DNA of 30,192 nucleotides, taken from assembly GCA_032718475.1 (NCBI GenBank), contig JAUCBJ010009112.1, positions 1 to 30,192 on the forward strand, written 5' to 3'. A program made the translations under genes and the position numbers. Positions within the stretch are counted from its first letter, which is position 1. Each line of letters starts with the position of its first letter. The DNA comes from Nemertoderma westbladi (taxonomy: Eukaryota; Xenacoelomorpha; Nemertodermatida; Nemertodermatidae). Under the pieces are notes generated by a model that was not told where the DNA came from, ran no database searches, and saw only the letters and a program-made list of their open reading frames with translations. Positions 9,798 to 21,100 of the stretch are shown in pieces.

Positions 9798-12671
9798 ATG
9801 GCTACCCAAACCAACTCATCCACTTTACATCGCACTATATCTATGGTATCGTATAATAGCACAGGTTTTGGAGCTGATAAAGTTGATTTTATAAAGTGTT
9901 TATTGCCTGGTGCAGATATTGTCTGCTTGCAGGAGCATTTTAAACTGAAGCAAAATTTAGGTTATATTAGTAAAGAATTTCCTAGTTTTCGTTGTTTTCA
10001 TGTTCCTGCGCAATATAGTAATGATTCACAATCAGGGCGTCCATCAGGTGGTCTGAGTATGCTAATTAATCCTGCCTTGGCTAGTTTCGCTTCCAAATGT
10101 GAATCAAATAACTCACGATTGCAAGGTGTAAAGTTCACTTTACCGGATAAATCGTTTGTAGTTCTTAATGTTTATTTCCCAGTAGATAGACCGTCTAACA
10201 GTGTATCTGATGATTTTCTAATATTAATTAATGATTTATGTAATCTAATTTCTACAGTGAACACACCAAACATAATTATAGCTGGTGATTTTAATTCTGA
10301 CTTTATAAGGAATACTGCACATGTTAATTTGGTGTCATCATTTGTTAGGGATAATAATTTAGAATTGTTATGGAATAAATTTCCAATTGATTACTCTTAT
10401 ATGCAAGTAGTAGACAATAATGTGTCCACTAGTATAATTGACCATTTTATTATGACACATAACTGTTTAAATAATTACGCAGAGGGTGGTGTGGTTCATA
10501 ATGGTGCAAACATGTCTAACCATAGCCCAGTTTATGCTAAATTCGCTGTTGAAGATTTTGGGGCCAACCCAGTGGTCAGTAATGGGTCAAGTGGTTGTCC
10601 GAGTTACAGTCGTGCAAACGAGGATCAAATAACGAATTTTAAAAATATTTTAGATAATAATTTACAGGGCTTAAATTTACAATGTGCTGATTGCGATAAT
10701 CTATTTTGTGTTGACAGTTTACATGTTGGTAATATTGATACTTTTGCGTTTAATATACTAGAAGCTTTAGATATTGCAGTACAATCTCTGCCTAAGCCTG
10801 TAATGCATAGTGGCCAATCAGACCACCCCACTTTACCTGGTTGGAATGAACATGTGCGACCCTATCGCGATGAAGCTATTTTTTGGCATAATGTGTGGGT
10901 GTCCACTGGAAGGCCCAATGCGTCTCAGAGCAATTTGTTTCATGTTAGTAGACGTGCAAATTTACAATATAAATATGCTGTTAGGCGATTAAAAGGTAAA
11001 ATAGGTCAAATTCGCCAGGATAAGTTTTTGGAATATGTGCTAAATAATAATGGAGATATTTTCAATGAAATAAGGAAACTAAGAGGTAATTTAACTGGGT
11101 TGAGTCATGTTGTTGATGGGGAAACATCGGGAGAAGGTATATCGAATAAATTTGCTGCGATATATGCGGATTGGTATAACCAGGGATATACTACGGATTT
11201 CAATAATTTAGAGTCTCGGATTAAGAATGGCATTGAAAACCTCCCCGTGGGGGAAAGTCAGTGGGTCACTCCAGGTCTCGTTGAGGCAGCTATTGCCAAA
11301 TTGAAAACTGGTAAATTGGATGTCTCTGGACAGTTAATTTCGGATTTTATTATAAATGCACCTCTGAAGTTTGCGCAATTACTTTCAGTTCTCTTTAATG
11401 CCTGTTTGGTCCACGGGTCAGTTCCTGAATTTATTTTAATTACGTCACTAGTTCCGCTGGTGAAGGACAGTTTAGGTGATATCTCCAGGTCATCAAACTA
11501 CAGAGCGATTGCCATTTCGTCGCTAATTCTGAAGGTCTTTGAGTGGGTCATGGTTCTCTCGCAACATGATTCCTTACAAGTAGACAAACTCCAATTTGGC
11601 TTCCTGAAGGATTCCAGTACGTCGATGTGTACATGGGCCGCTAGTGAAGTTTTATTCGAGGTTCTCCACTCCTGTTTATGGATGTTTTATGGACTTGTCC
11701 AAGGCATTCGATATGGTTGACTGGGTTTAGCTATTCCTACAACTGTTAAAAAAAGGTTTCTCGCCATTATTTATTAGAACCCTTTTGTCTATATATAGGG
11801 GGCAATCATGTAGGGTGAAGTGGGGAGGTCATGTCTCTACAATTTTTGGGATATCGAATGGAGTCAGGCAAGGTTCAGTCGCCAGTCCTGTCCTCTTCTG
11901 CGTTATACTAAATTCGCTAGTACAGAAACTTCGAGACTCACAGGTGGGGTGTCATATTGGTTCTAGATGCTTCAGTATTTTTATATATGCTGATGATATC
12001 TTATTATTGTGCCCTTCTATAATTAGTTTACAGTTCATGGTTCATTTATGCACAGTTTTTGCGAAGGAATATAATATGAAGTTTAGTACTAATACTGATC
12101 CAAATAAAAGTAAAACTAAATGCATTCCTTTTGGGTTTAATTGGAAGCCTCCAATGGCTAATATTTCGTTAAATAATGCAGATTTACCTTGGGTGCAACA
12201 GATTCAACATTTGGGCAACACTTTTCATTATGCTGGTTTGTTTTCGTGTGATATTTTAATAAAAAGGGGTCAATTTATCAGTAGAAGTTACCATTTAACA
12301 CACACAGATTCATTGTTGAAAATATTGTGCCATTCCTATATCCAAAATCTATGGTTGTTAGTAGATATTTGAAATTTACCGAAAATTTAAAATCAAATGC
12401 TATGAAACCTTCATTACAATTTTTGGCCGAGTTGTGCTTATCTGATTGCAGAACTATATCTGGTGCTAATTTAAGGCGTATACAGCTTGAATGTCGTCCC
12501 CTTAGAAACAGTAAATTGTGTAACAATATTATTTGGTTTCCTGATTCACGGGCTATATCTTACAGTAGCATTTGTAGAGACATTACAGATTGTCAATACA
12601 ATTATAAGGAGGTTCCTGGATTCTCTATGAATGAGTTAAATACTATACTAAACTTTGTTTGTACGAGTTGA
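9798..12671 (+). pseudogene. LINE ORF2: endonuclease and reverse transcriptase, frameshifted
   Basis: ATG at 9798 opens 640 intact codons holding a full AP-type endonuclease: CLQEH with the metal-binding Glu, IIIAGDFNSDF, IIDHFIM, and MSNHSPV as the SDH-like motif. RT begins with SSNYRAIAISS and the LQFGF motif. The frame then shifts around 11640-11674, because the next RT motif (MDLSKAFDMVDW) is in another frame, followed by TAG at 11728. RT continues at 11785-12372 with GVRQGSVASPVLF and the catalytic YADD. A further frameshift near 12300-12330 passes into the last part (to 12671). At least two frameshifts and one stop make it inactive. ORF2 would nick the target and prime reverse transcription. 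A 97-bp AT-rich spacer separates it from ORF1. Confidence 0.8.
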
Positions 12672-12680
12672 TTTCGTTTA

Positions 12681-12835
12681 TTTGGTGCTGTCTACAATTC
12701 TATGGTACTTACTTAAATAGTTATTCTTCTATGCTGTGTAAAATTTACTTCATACGTACTTACTTTGTGCTGTGTAAAACTTAATTCATACTTACTTATT
12801 CTGTGCTGTGTACAACTTAACTCATATGCACGAAA
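12681..12835 (+). repeat. 3' UTR minisatellite of the LINE
   Basis: About four degenerate units of roughly 38 bp, each with TGCTGTGTA(A/C)AA followed by CATACTTACTTA or a close variant, fill the interval between the ORF2 stop and the (AAT)n tail. Repeated 3' UTR units are seen in several LINE families. Confidence 0.65.
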
Positions 12836-12856
12836 TTAATAAATAATAATAATAAT

Positions 12857-15532
12857 ATGGCCCTAGACCCCAAGAAGGGCAAGCTGAGGATGGTGGTCGA
12901 TGCCTCTGCCAAGACGAAAGGCAAAAGCTTAAACGATTACCTACTAGAAGGCCCCAATATTTATAACTCGGGGATAGAGGTTCTGTTAAGGTTTAGAAAT
13001 GGAAAACACGTCTTCAGTGCGATATAGAGGGCATGTTTAACCAAGTGCGGGTGACTGAGGAGGATAGTGATAGCCAACGCTTCCTGTGGTACAATGGCGA
13101 CGAAGATACCGATGTGCTAGATGGTAGTGCAGAATATGGGGGCCAAGTCATCCTCATTCACCACGACCACAGCCGTAAGAGACACATTGGAGGGCAAAGA
13201 GGGGGAGTATAGCAAGAAGGCAATCGATATGATTGCAGGCGGTTTCTACGTGGATGATGGAATGGGTTCTGGAAACTCAGTTAAGGAAATCCTCGACACA
13301 GGGCGCAAAGTTCATGACATCCTGAAGAAGTCATGATTCATCTTGATGAAGTTCCAGTCGAACTCCAAAGAATTCATGGAAGACATAGAGGATAAAAAAC
13401 TGGAGGTAGAATTGGATAAACCTATGACGGTAAAGGAACAAATCATGGCGGACAAAAGGGTAGAATCACAACAGAAGGCACTAGGGATCGTATGGAACCA
13501 GGAAACGGATGAGTTGGAATATCAACTGAGTCAGGAGGGTGCCGGGATTCATTCCAAGCGAGGCTATATGTCATACATAGCGAGGATTTACGATCCACTA
13601 GGATTAGCATCCGCATTGTTGGTCACGGGGAAGCAGATACTTAAGAAGGTCTACAAGATCAAAGACGACTGGGGTACGGAGGTCCCGACAGAGATAAATA
13701 AGCAGTGGTAGAAATGGGCAGGAAGCCTAGAAGATATGGGAACTTACAGTATGCCACTTGTATACTTCCCGGATAGGGACATGAGTGAGTTAGAACTGCA
13801 TATGTTCTTTGATGTATCCCTGGAAGCATATGGTACTGTGCTTTATTTGGTACAACGGAAGGGGACTGACTCATAAGCCCAGGCTTGCGTTCATTAAAGC
13901 AAGGTCGATGCCACCAGATTCAGCATCAGTGCCGAAACTTGAGCTGACGGCTGTGAGACTAGGAGTGAGAGCAACAGCGTACTTGGTGGATACGATACCA
14001 AGTATAGTAGAGAGACACTACTGGACAGATTCCATGGTAGTTTTGGGATGTTTACATAACGAAAAGATGCGTTATCCCACATTCGTAGCGAACCAAGTGG
14101 ACGAGATAAGGGCAACAATGGACTTGGACAAGTGGCACTACTGCCCAACTGACGACAATGCGGTGAACCTGTTATCGAGGGGTGTACTCCGCCATGCTTT
14201 CTCAAGAACGCAGGAGTTGTGGCAGCATGGTCCGCACTTCCTCAACGACAGGTCAAAGTGGCCACCGATGAGAAAAGTAGATCCAAACGGAGAGGAAGTG
14301 ATAGTAGAGGATGAGGGAAACGAATCAGAGAGGGGAGAAGTATGTAGTCCGCTAGTGAGAGAGATTATGAAGGCACCACCACGATCTAAGACGATAGAGT
14401 AGTGCGATAATCCAACAGATAGGTTGCTCAGCTACAGCTCTAGTTGGTATAAGACGAAGAAGCTAGTGGCATATCTGAGGGCCTATGGAGAATTCCTTAG
14501 GGGGGCTGGTACGGGAAGCAAGGTAAAACCCACCATCAATCTGGAAGGAGCGGCTAAAGCCGTGATACGATACAAACAAGGGAAGGGATACGGAGACGAA
14601 GTAGACTGGATTAGGAAACAGCAACACCTTCGTCAGGATAGCGAGATCAATGCACTGTCACCACAACTGGATGAGGATGGAATCCTGGTTATGAACTCCA
14701 GGGTGGTTAATAACACCAGTGCCTTAATTCCACCGAAACCAATAATAATCCCTAATAAGTCACCGATAATCCATCAGATCATATGGGACTCCCATAAGTC
14801 CATACTACACAGCGGTACCAACCAGACCCTAACCGAGATCAGGATGAGATATTGGGTAATACAGCTTAGAAAGATGGTGAAGGCGGTAGTGGGGCAATGC
14901 CAGACATGCCGACGGACGAAGAAGGAGAGGGCCATGCAGAAGATGGCACCATTGCCGACCAACAGGGTGAGGAATCACAACCCACCATTCACACACTGTG
15001 GCGTGGACATGTTTGGGCCGATCAAGATCAAAGTGATGCAGCACACGGAGAAGCATTATGGCAATATCTTCGTTTGCAATAATATGAGGGCCGTGGGGAT
15101 AGAACTGGCTCCGGGCGCTACGGCGTCAGCATTTATTAATGCATTGGTGAGATTCGTGACCCGCAGAGGAGGGACGGTCGAGTATTATAATCCGACAATG
15201 GGACTAACTTTGCAGAAAACGAGTTAGCGGAGGCCCTTGAGGACTGGACAGGCGGAGGACAGTGCTGGCGAAGTGTGAGGGGATCAGCAACAGCCGACCG
15301 TTGCATCCCGAGAACGACGATCCAGAATCGCTGGATGTTCTAACGCCAGCACATCTATTAATGGGGAGCGATGATCAATATGGGAAACATTGACCCAGAC
15401 GATATAAATTCGCGTCAGAGCTGGAAGGTGGCTAAGGTGATAGGTGCAGAGTATTGGAAAAGGTGGATCCAAGTGTACCTTCCAACACTGCAACAAATAC
15501 AACAAATACAGACACCGACACTTGCAACTTAG
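12857..15532 (+). pseudogene. BEL/Pao pol relic: RT, RNase H, integrase
   Basis: Order and motifs are those of BEL/Pao pol. RT comes first: KLRMVVDASAK, KGKSLNDYLLEGPN, CDIEGMFNQV with the first catalytic Asp, SQRFLW, and FYVDDGMGSG with the catalytic pair near 13250. Then follow ALGIVWN and RIYDPLGLASALLV of the post-RT region, RNase H-like PKLELTAVRLG, and integrase (HKSILHSGTNQTL, CQTCRR, HCGVDMFGPI, DNGTNFAENEL). The C-terminal DUF5641-type end has LTPAHLLMG and RQSWKVAKVIGAEYWKRW. Damage includes a frameshift near 13020, TGA at 13334, TAG at 13709, a frameshift near 13850, TAG at 14400, a frameshift near 15190, and an apparent deletion of part of integrase near 15275. The N-terminal part of RT, protease and gag are absent upstream, where the LINE tail sits. 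It is long dead. Confidence 0.88.
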
Positions 15533-15984
15533 TGACCCACCTTTGCAATGAGACTATAGAGACGGAAGATGATGTCTTAACTACCCCTGACCAAACCAAA
15601 ACCAACAGCGATAGTGACGCTCCCCTGTCCTCAGACCAAGACTGTTTCCTTACTAGGTACAGTGAACCCAATATCGTGTCCCCGATGACCGACCAAGAAT
15701 TGCTTAACACCCAGTTTGAGTTGTGCAATTTGCTACACGCACCTCCCGACCTGCAGCAAGAACTGAGCGAGCTCGAGGAAGCCAGGCGTCTTCTAAAACT
15801 AGAAGAACATACAGTTACTTGGATGCAGCAGGAGATAATCGAGCAAAACTCCAATGACAAGGCATTGTCAGTGGAAGAGGAGCGAGCAAAACAGATACAG
15901 AGAACCACCACCAGGTTTTTGCTAGAACAAGGCAAATACGAAGTGGGGCTTCTCTGGTGGTCCCCCCAACCTCGGGTCTGTTAG
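15454..15984 (+). pseudogene. BEL/Pao pol N-terminal linker fragment, out of order
   Basis: An ORF of 176 codons whose reading frame differs from the integrase end that it overlaps at 15454-15532. Its last third reads SVEEERAKQIQRTTTRF, then GKYEVGLLW. In BEL/Pao elements that pattern (an acidic helix, then a Gly-x-Tyr-x-Val-x-Leu-Leu-Trp block) lies between protease and RT. The first part is Thr/Asp-rich and unrecognised, with a Glu/Leu-rich helix in the middle. The frame stops at 15982-15984, soon after the LLW block and before any RT. The position after integrase is unexpected (see findings). The antisense frame 15432-15935 is a shadow. Confidence 0.5.
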
Positions 15985-16050
15985 GCAAAGGTCTGTTAAT
16001 ATTTAATATTTGAAACATTCTTACCCATAATGCCGCACAAGTCCCTGAAA

Positions 16051-16184
16051 TGTGTCACCCTGCGCTCCATAGCCATGGAAATTCAAATGATAAAGAAAGA
16101 CACAATGAATTGATATATTTTTGGTGGTTAATTCAAATCATTTGAATTTCCCGGGCTATCTATGGTCTTATCAGGTTGGCACCT
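16051..16184. repeat. Imperfect fold-back (MITE-like) element
   Basis: The left arm 16051-16091 (TGTGTCACCCTG ... CCATAG ... GGAAATTCAAATGAT) is complementary to the right arm 16138-16184 (ATCATTTGAATTTCC ... CTATGG ... CAGGTTGGCAC), with a 4-nt indel and a few mismatches. About 46 bp lie between the arms. This could be a short non-autonomous DNA transposon relic; no target-site duplication was established. Confidence 0.4.
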
Positions 16185-16310
16185 ACTGACCTATTCAGCT
16201 ATATATTAATGCTGTACTGTATTCTGGTATTAGTGACTTGTATCATGCATTCATGCCTGCATGCCGTATTCTGGCATTCCGGATTCAGCATTGGACTGGT
16301 GCATATCTGC

Positions 16311-16340
16311 TTATTGCAATAGCAACTACTATTGCAATAA
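16311..16340. repeat. Perfect 12-bp hairpin
   Basis: TTATTGCAATAG, the loop CAACTA, then CTATTGCAATAA. The arms are perfectly complementary. The role is unknown; it is AT-rich, so chance is possible. Confidence 0.5.
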
Positions 16341-16402
16341 TTTATAACATTTATATATACCGGTATATAATAACTCACCTTTCAATGTCCGGCCACAAAT
16401 AA

Positions 16403-16609
16403 TCAGATACTGGTACAGAATATTCTAAATCGATAAGAGGTATCGGTGAGTCGGATATCCACTAAATGAGGAGAACCGGGGCTGTAGTACTCTGTGTCTC
16501 CCCCAGTACCTCTGGTCCAACCACAGAGGTACCAGCCACCCGTATAGTTTGAAACCTCTTGTCTGACGTGGTCTCTGGTGTCAATTAGGTTTACAGCATT
16601 CTTGGGGCT
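16403..16609 (-). other. Exon-like segment C (68 codons, unrecognised)
   Basis: On the minus strand an AT/pyrimidine-rich stretch ends in TTTATTCAG (16610-16612), a good 3' splice site. It is followed by an open frame of 68 codons to TGA at 16403-16405. Composition shifts from AT-rich flanks to mixed, codon-like sequence. The peptide includes NLIDTRDHVRQEVSN and GGWYLCGWTRGTGGD; I do not recognise a family. Alternatively, another frame beginning after TTTAG at 16462 gives 27 codons (with SVPVSDYLWPDIE) ending exactly at the donor-like GTGAGT (16373-16378). The two readings overlap, so this is either a terminal exon, an exon with a 1-bp indel, or chance. Confidence 0.3.
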
Positions 16610-16612
16610 CTG

Positions 16613-17081
16613 AATAAATTAACAATTTATACAATTAATTCTTATTATATTTCTGATCTATACTTGAACACGCATCTAGAAATGTAATTTCAATGAGCAT
16701 TTCTTGAATACTGCATAATACTCGGTATTATTATGATTGTACATGGTTGTTTATGAGTATGTTGAATATCAAACACAAAAATTCCATTATTTAACATTGA
16801 ATGAAGAATGCATACCATGAAATAATAAAAATATATACCAGTACTGATCACATAACAATTGAGTAAGCATTTCAGTGATTGAGGCCGCAAATATGTTCAG
16901 TAAATTAGATTATGACTAAATTTAAATCATCCCAATATACCCTCATAGGGTTAAATTCAAATATAGTAGAAAAAAGTATTTAAAAGTGTAGCGGTAGGCC
17001 TAAACTGTACCCTATTATATTCTATATGATTGGTACAAAATATGACTGTATATTAATGTTAATGTCGCTTCGTATACTCAC
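16613..17081. other. AT-rich spacer, intron-like, no gene seen
   Basis: No ORF with protein-like composition occurs on either strand. The minus ORF 16690-16890 encodes only Ile/Tyr/Cys-rich sequence expected from AT-rich DNA. If the flanking segments are exons of one minus-strand gene, this is an intron. Confidence 0.4.
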
Positions 17082-17275
17082 GTAACAAAACTTATCACTA
17101 AAAACAGCAGTGTAAATGCCCTCAAGTGGAACCGCTGGGGAATTATTGCATTCCCTTCATTATGATTCAGCCCCGGAATGTTTGTATCCACTTTGATAAC
17201 CCAGGCTGGCCCGGAATATTCGAAGCATGGACAACCAGTTAACCCATGAAGTCCGCCACAAATATCACACTTGCA
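17082..17275 (-). other. Exon-like segment B: Cys-rich, PR-domain-like N-terminus
   Basis: A minus-strand open segment of 64 codons plus 2 nt, between AG (TATAG, 17276-17280) and GTGAGT (17076-17081). It begins CKCDICGGLHGLTGCPCF, then SGPAWVIKVDTNIPG, and IIPQRFHLRAF further on. The spacing of C-x2-C, a later Cys-Pro, a Gly-Pro followed by a hydrophobic-x-x-Asp pattern, and a Pro-x-x-x-x-Leu-Arg segment recalls the zinc knuckle and first strand of PR/SET domains in PRDM proteins. The rest of a PR domain is not found nearby. Phase 0 at its start matches the phase of segment A's end. It could be a real exon of a host gene or of a decayed copy. The PRDM resemblance is by eye only. Confidence 0.4.
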
Positions 17276-17282
17276 CTATATT

Positions 17283-17807
17283 TACCTGTAAATACGATTA
17301 AAATATGATAGTGATTCATTATCGAAACTATTACCGGAACATGGGTAAGATTTGTATCGGTTTCAATGTAGGCATGGCCTATGTATAAAATAAAAAAAAG
17401 CAGAGAAAAATTAGATACAGTTTGACTGTGAATATCGGTACATGATCAAGTTCAGCAACTATTAAAAAAGTACAATTAACATATAACGTACAGATGATTT
17501 TAGTTAACATAAAGGCGTGTATTAAAAACTATGGTTACAAGAGTAAATTTAAAACAATTGCAGCCTGGTTACTAAAAAGTATAGTAGACAAAAGAGTTAC
17601 AATGGTGGGCTAACCAGATTAAGAGTCAAACTAAGATTGGTTACCAAAGAGGGTTGCTTACAATGCCAGATTTCCTAGTAGATAACAGTGGATTAAATAG
17701 CGTGACTGATAATAGTGTGTTACCCAGGCACTGTATGTAGGGCGTACTAATAGTGTATTAAGCATGCCTATGTTGTTTATAATAATACTTAATATTAGGT
17801 AAATAAA
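17283..17807. other. Spacer between exon-like segments, no gene seen
   Basis: AT-rich sequence with no protein-like frame on either strand. It would be a roughly 540-bp intron between segments A and B of a minus-strand gene. Confidence 0.4.
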
Positions 17808-17813
17808 ACTTAC

Positions 17814-17989
17814 ATTGGCTTCCACCGCGTGTAGACGTCCGGTCTGATCGAGAGCGATGCTTCCCGATTGATCGACGGGAAGTTGGACGCCAACGGTTTG
17901 TTGATCGGGTTCCGGAATGTCTACATCCATACCGATTGGTTGGTCGCCAGCGCCACCTAGTTCAAAACCTAGTACAAAAATAGTCGAGG
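17814..17989 (-). other. Exon-like segment A (58 codons, Asp-Gln-rich)
   Basis: A minus-strand segment bounded by TTGTTGTTCAG (pyrimidine-rich, ending at 17990) and by GTAAGT (17808-17813, a strong 5' splice site). It has 176 nt: 2 nt plus 58 codons with no stop, ending on a codon boundary. It is clearly richer in G, C and CpG than its AT-rich flanks. The peptide has repeated Asp-Gln pairs (GDQPIG, EPDQQTVG, PVDQSGSIALDQTGR) and an internal Met at 17930 that could also be a start. No family is recognised. The satellite and the assembly gap begin only 85 bp upstream, so earlier exons, if any, cannot be seen close by. Confidence 0.45.
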
Positions 17990-18074
17990 CTGAACAACAA
18001 TACTATGATAAAAATTGTAAAACACGTTCGTGGGGCCATCGCGCAGGACGAGGCTCAGTTATCAGATACAGATT

Positions 18075-18174
18075 NNNNNNNNNNNNNNNNNNNNNNNNNN
18101 NNNNNNNNNNNNNNNNNNNNNNNNNNNNNNNNNNNNNNNNNNNNNNNNNNNNNNNNNNNNNNNNNNNNNNNNNN
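18075..18174. other. Assembly gap (100 N)
   Basis: Exactly 100 Ns adjoin the start of the satellite array. A run of this length is the usual placeholder for a gap of unknown size, so the true array is probably longer. Confidence 0.97.
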
Positions 18175-21100
18175 TTGATCAGCTACTCTCCTTACTTTGT
18201 GCGTACTGGTACATCTGGCGTTCCGTTGATCAGCTACTCTCCTTACTTTGTGCGTACCGGTACATCTGGCGTTCCGTTGATCAGCTACTCTCCTTACTTT
18301 GTGCGTACCGGTACATCCGGCGTTCCGTTGATCAGCTACTCTCCTTACTTTGTGTGTACCGGTACATCTGGCGTTCTGTTGATCAGCTACTCTCCTTACT
18401 TTGTGTGTACCGGTACATCTGGCGTTCCGTTGATCAGCTACTCTCCTTACTTTGTGTGTACCGGTACATCCGGCGTTCCATTGATCAGCTACTCTCCTTA
18501 CTTTGTGTGTACCGGTACATCTGGCATTCCGTTGATCAGCTACTCTCCTTACTTTGTGTGTACCGGTACATCCGGCGTTCCGTTGATCAGCTACTCTCCT
18601 TACTTTGTGTGTAACGGTACATCTGGCGTTCCGTTGATCAGCTACTCTCCTTACTTTGTGTGTACCGGTACATCTGGCATTCCGTTGATCAGCTACTCTC
18701 CTTACTTTGTGTGTACCGGTACATCTGGCGTTCCGTTGATCATCTACGCTCCTTACTTTGTGTGTACCGGTACATCCGGCGTTCCGTTGATCAGCTACTC
18801 TCCTTACTTTGTGTGTACCGGTACATCTGGCGTTCTGTTGATCAGCTACTCTCCTTACTTTGTGTGTACCGGTACATCCGGCGTTCCGTTGATCAGCTAC
18901 TCTCCTTACTTTGTGTGTACCGGTACATCTGGCGTTCCGTTGATCAGCTACTCTCCTTACTTTGTGCGTACCGGTACATCTGGCATTCCATTGATCAGCT
19001 ACTCTCCTTACTTTGTGCGTACCGGTACATCCGGCATTCTGTTGATCAGCTACTCTCCTTACTTTGTGCGTACCGGTACATCTGGCGTTCCGTTGATCAG
19101 CTACTCTCCTTACTTTGTGCGTACCGGTACATCCGGCGTTCCGTTGATCAGCTACTCTCCTTACTTTGTGTGTACCGGTGCATCTGGCGTTCTGTTGATC
19201 AGCTACTCTCCTTACTTTGTGTGTACCGGTACATCCGGCGTTCCGTTGATCAGCTACTCTCCTTACTTTGTGTGTACCGGTACATCTGGCGTTCCGTTGA
19301 TCAGCTACTCTCCTTACTTTGTGCGTACCGGTACATCTGGCATTCCGTTGATCAGCTACTCTCCTTACTTTGTGCGTACCGGTACATCCGGCATTCTGTT
19401 GATCAGCTACTCTCCTTACTTTGTGCGTACCGGTACATCTGGCGTTCCGTTGATCAGCTACTCTCCTTACTTTGTGTGTACCGGTACATCCGGCGTTCCG
19501 TTGATCAGCTACTCTCCTTACTTTGTGTGTACCGGTACATCTGGCGTTCTGTTGATCAGCTACTCTCCTTACTTTGTGTGTACCGGTACATCCGGCGTTC
19601 CGTTGATCAGCTACTCTCCTTACTTTGTGTGTACCGGTACATCTGGCGTTCTGTTGATCAGCTACTCTCCTTACTTTGTGCGTACCGGTACATCTGGCAT
19701 TCCGTTGATCAGCTACTCTCCTTACTTTGTGCGTACCGGTACATCCGGCATTCTGTTGATCAGCTACTCTCCTTACTTTGTGCGTACCGGTACATCTGGC
19801 GTTCCGTTGATCAGCTACTCTCCTTACTTTGTGTGTACCGGTACATCCGGCATTCCGTTGATCAACTACTCTCCTTACTTTGTGTGTAACGGTACATCTG
19901 GCGTTCCATTGATCAGCTACTCTCCTTACTTTGTGTGTACTGGTACATCTGGCGTTCCGTTGATCAGCTACTCTCCTTACTTTGTGCGTACCTGTACATC
20001 TGGTGTTCCGTTGATCAGCTACTCTCCATACTTTGTGTGTACCGGTACATCTGGCGTTCCGTTGATCAGCTACTCTCCTTACTTTGTGTGTACCGGTACA
20101 TCTGGCGTTCCGTTGATCAGCTACTCTCCTTACTTTGTGTGTACTGGTACATCTGGCGTTCCGTTGATCAGCTACTCTCCTTACTTTGTGCGTACCGGTA
20201 CATCTGGCATTCCGTTGATCAGCTACTCTCCTTACTTTGTGCATACCGGTACATCTGGCGTTCCGTTGATCAGCTACTCTCCTTACTTTGTGTGTACCGG
20301 TACATCTGGCGTTCCGTTGATCAGCTACTCTCCTTACTTTGTGCGTACTGGTACATCTGGCGTTCCGTTGATCAGCTACTCTCCTTACTTTGTGCGTACC
20401 GGTACATCTGGCGTTCCGTTGATCAGCTACTCTCCTTACTTTGTGCGTACCGGTACATCCGGCGTTCCGTTGATCAGCTACTCTCCTTACTTTGTGTGTA
20501 CCGGTACATCTGGCGTTCTGTTGATCAGCTACTCTCCTTACTTTGTGTGTACCGGTACATCTGGCGTTCCGTTGATCAGCTACTCTCCTTACTTTGTGTG
20601 TACCGGTACATCCGGCGTTCCATTGATCAGCTACTCTCCTTACTTTGTGTGTACCGGTACATCTGGCGTTCCGTTGATCAGCTACTCTCCTTACTTTGTG
20701 TGTAACGGTACATCTGGTGTTCCGTTGATCAGCTACTCTCCTTACTTTGTGTGTACCGGTACATCCGGCGTTCCGTTGATCAGCTACTCTCCTTACTTTG
20801 TGTGTAACGGTACATCTGGCGTTCTGTTGATCAGCTACTCTCCTTACTTTGTGTGTACCGGTACATCCGGCATTCCGTTGATCAGCTACTCTCCTTACTT
20901 TGTGTGTAACGGTACATCTGGCGTTCCGTTGATCAGCTACTCTCCTTACTTTGTGTGTACCGGTACATCCGGCGTTCCGTTGATCAGCTACTCTCCTTAC
21001 TTTGTGTGTAACGGTACATCTGGCGTTCCGTTGATCAGCTACTCTCCTTACTTTGTGTGTACCGGTACATCTGGCATTCCGTTGATCAGCTACTCTCCTT

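Larger units (their letters stand above)
8676..12856 (+). mobile_element. I/CR1-like LINE, decayed, with (AAT)n tail
   Basis: A two-ORF non-LTR retrotransposon: ORF1 (to 9700), ORF2 with endonuclease and RT (9798-12671), a repetitive 3' UTR, and a simple-repeat tail of ATT/AAT units at 12835-12856. Tails of TAA-type repeats, not poly(A), are known from I-group and some CR1-group LINEs. The 5' end looks truncated because the ORF1 frame is open at the junction without an ATG. The tail abuts BEL/Pao pol at 12857, which suggests insertion into that older element. The clade assignment is tentative. Confidence 0.7.
15985..16402. other. Non-coding spacer with two fold-back structures
   Basis: No protein-coding signal is seen on the plus strand. 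The stretch contains an imperfect inverted repeat (16051-16184), a perfect 12-bp hairpin (16311-16340) and a TATACCGGTATA palindrome near 16360. On the minus strand a GTGAGT donor-like word sits at 16373-16378, next to the exon-like segment described separately. Confidence 0.5.

Noticed and set aside
15432-15935. 167-codon minus-strand ORF rich in Ser and Cys
   Set aside because: It is antisense to the plus-strand frame whose end resembles BEL/Pao pol. The composition is what reverse translation of an acidic, Gln/Glu-rich frame gives.
16506-16532. GTACCTCTG / CAGAGGTAC hairpin
   Set aside because: It lies within exon-like segment C, and a 9-bp inverted repeat is plausible by chance. No second copy or neighbouring signal supports a role.
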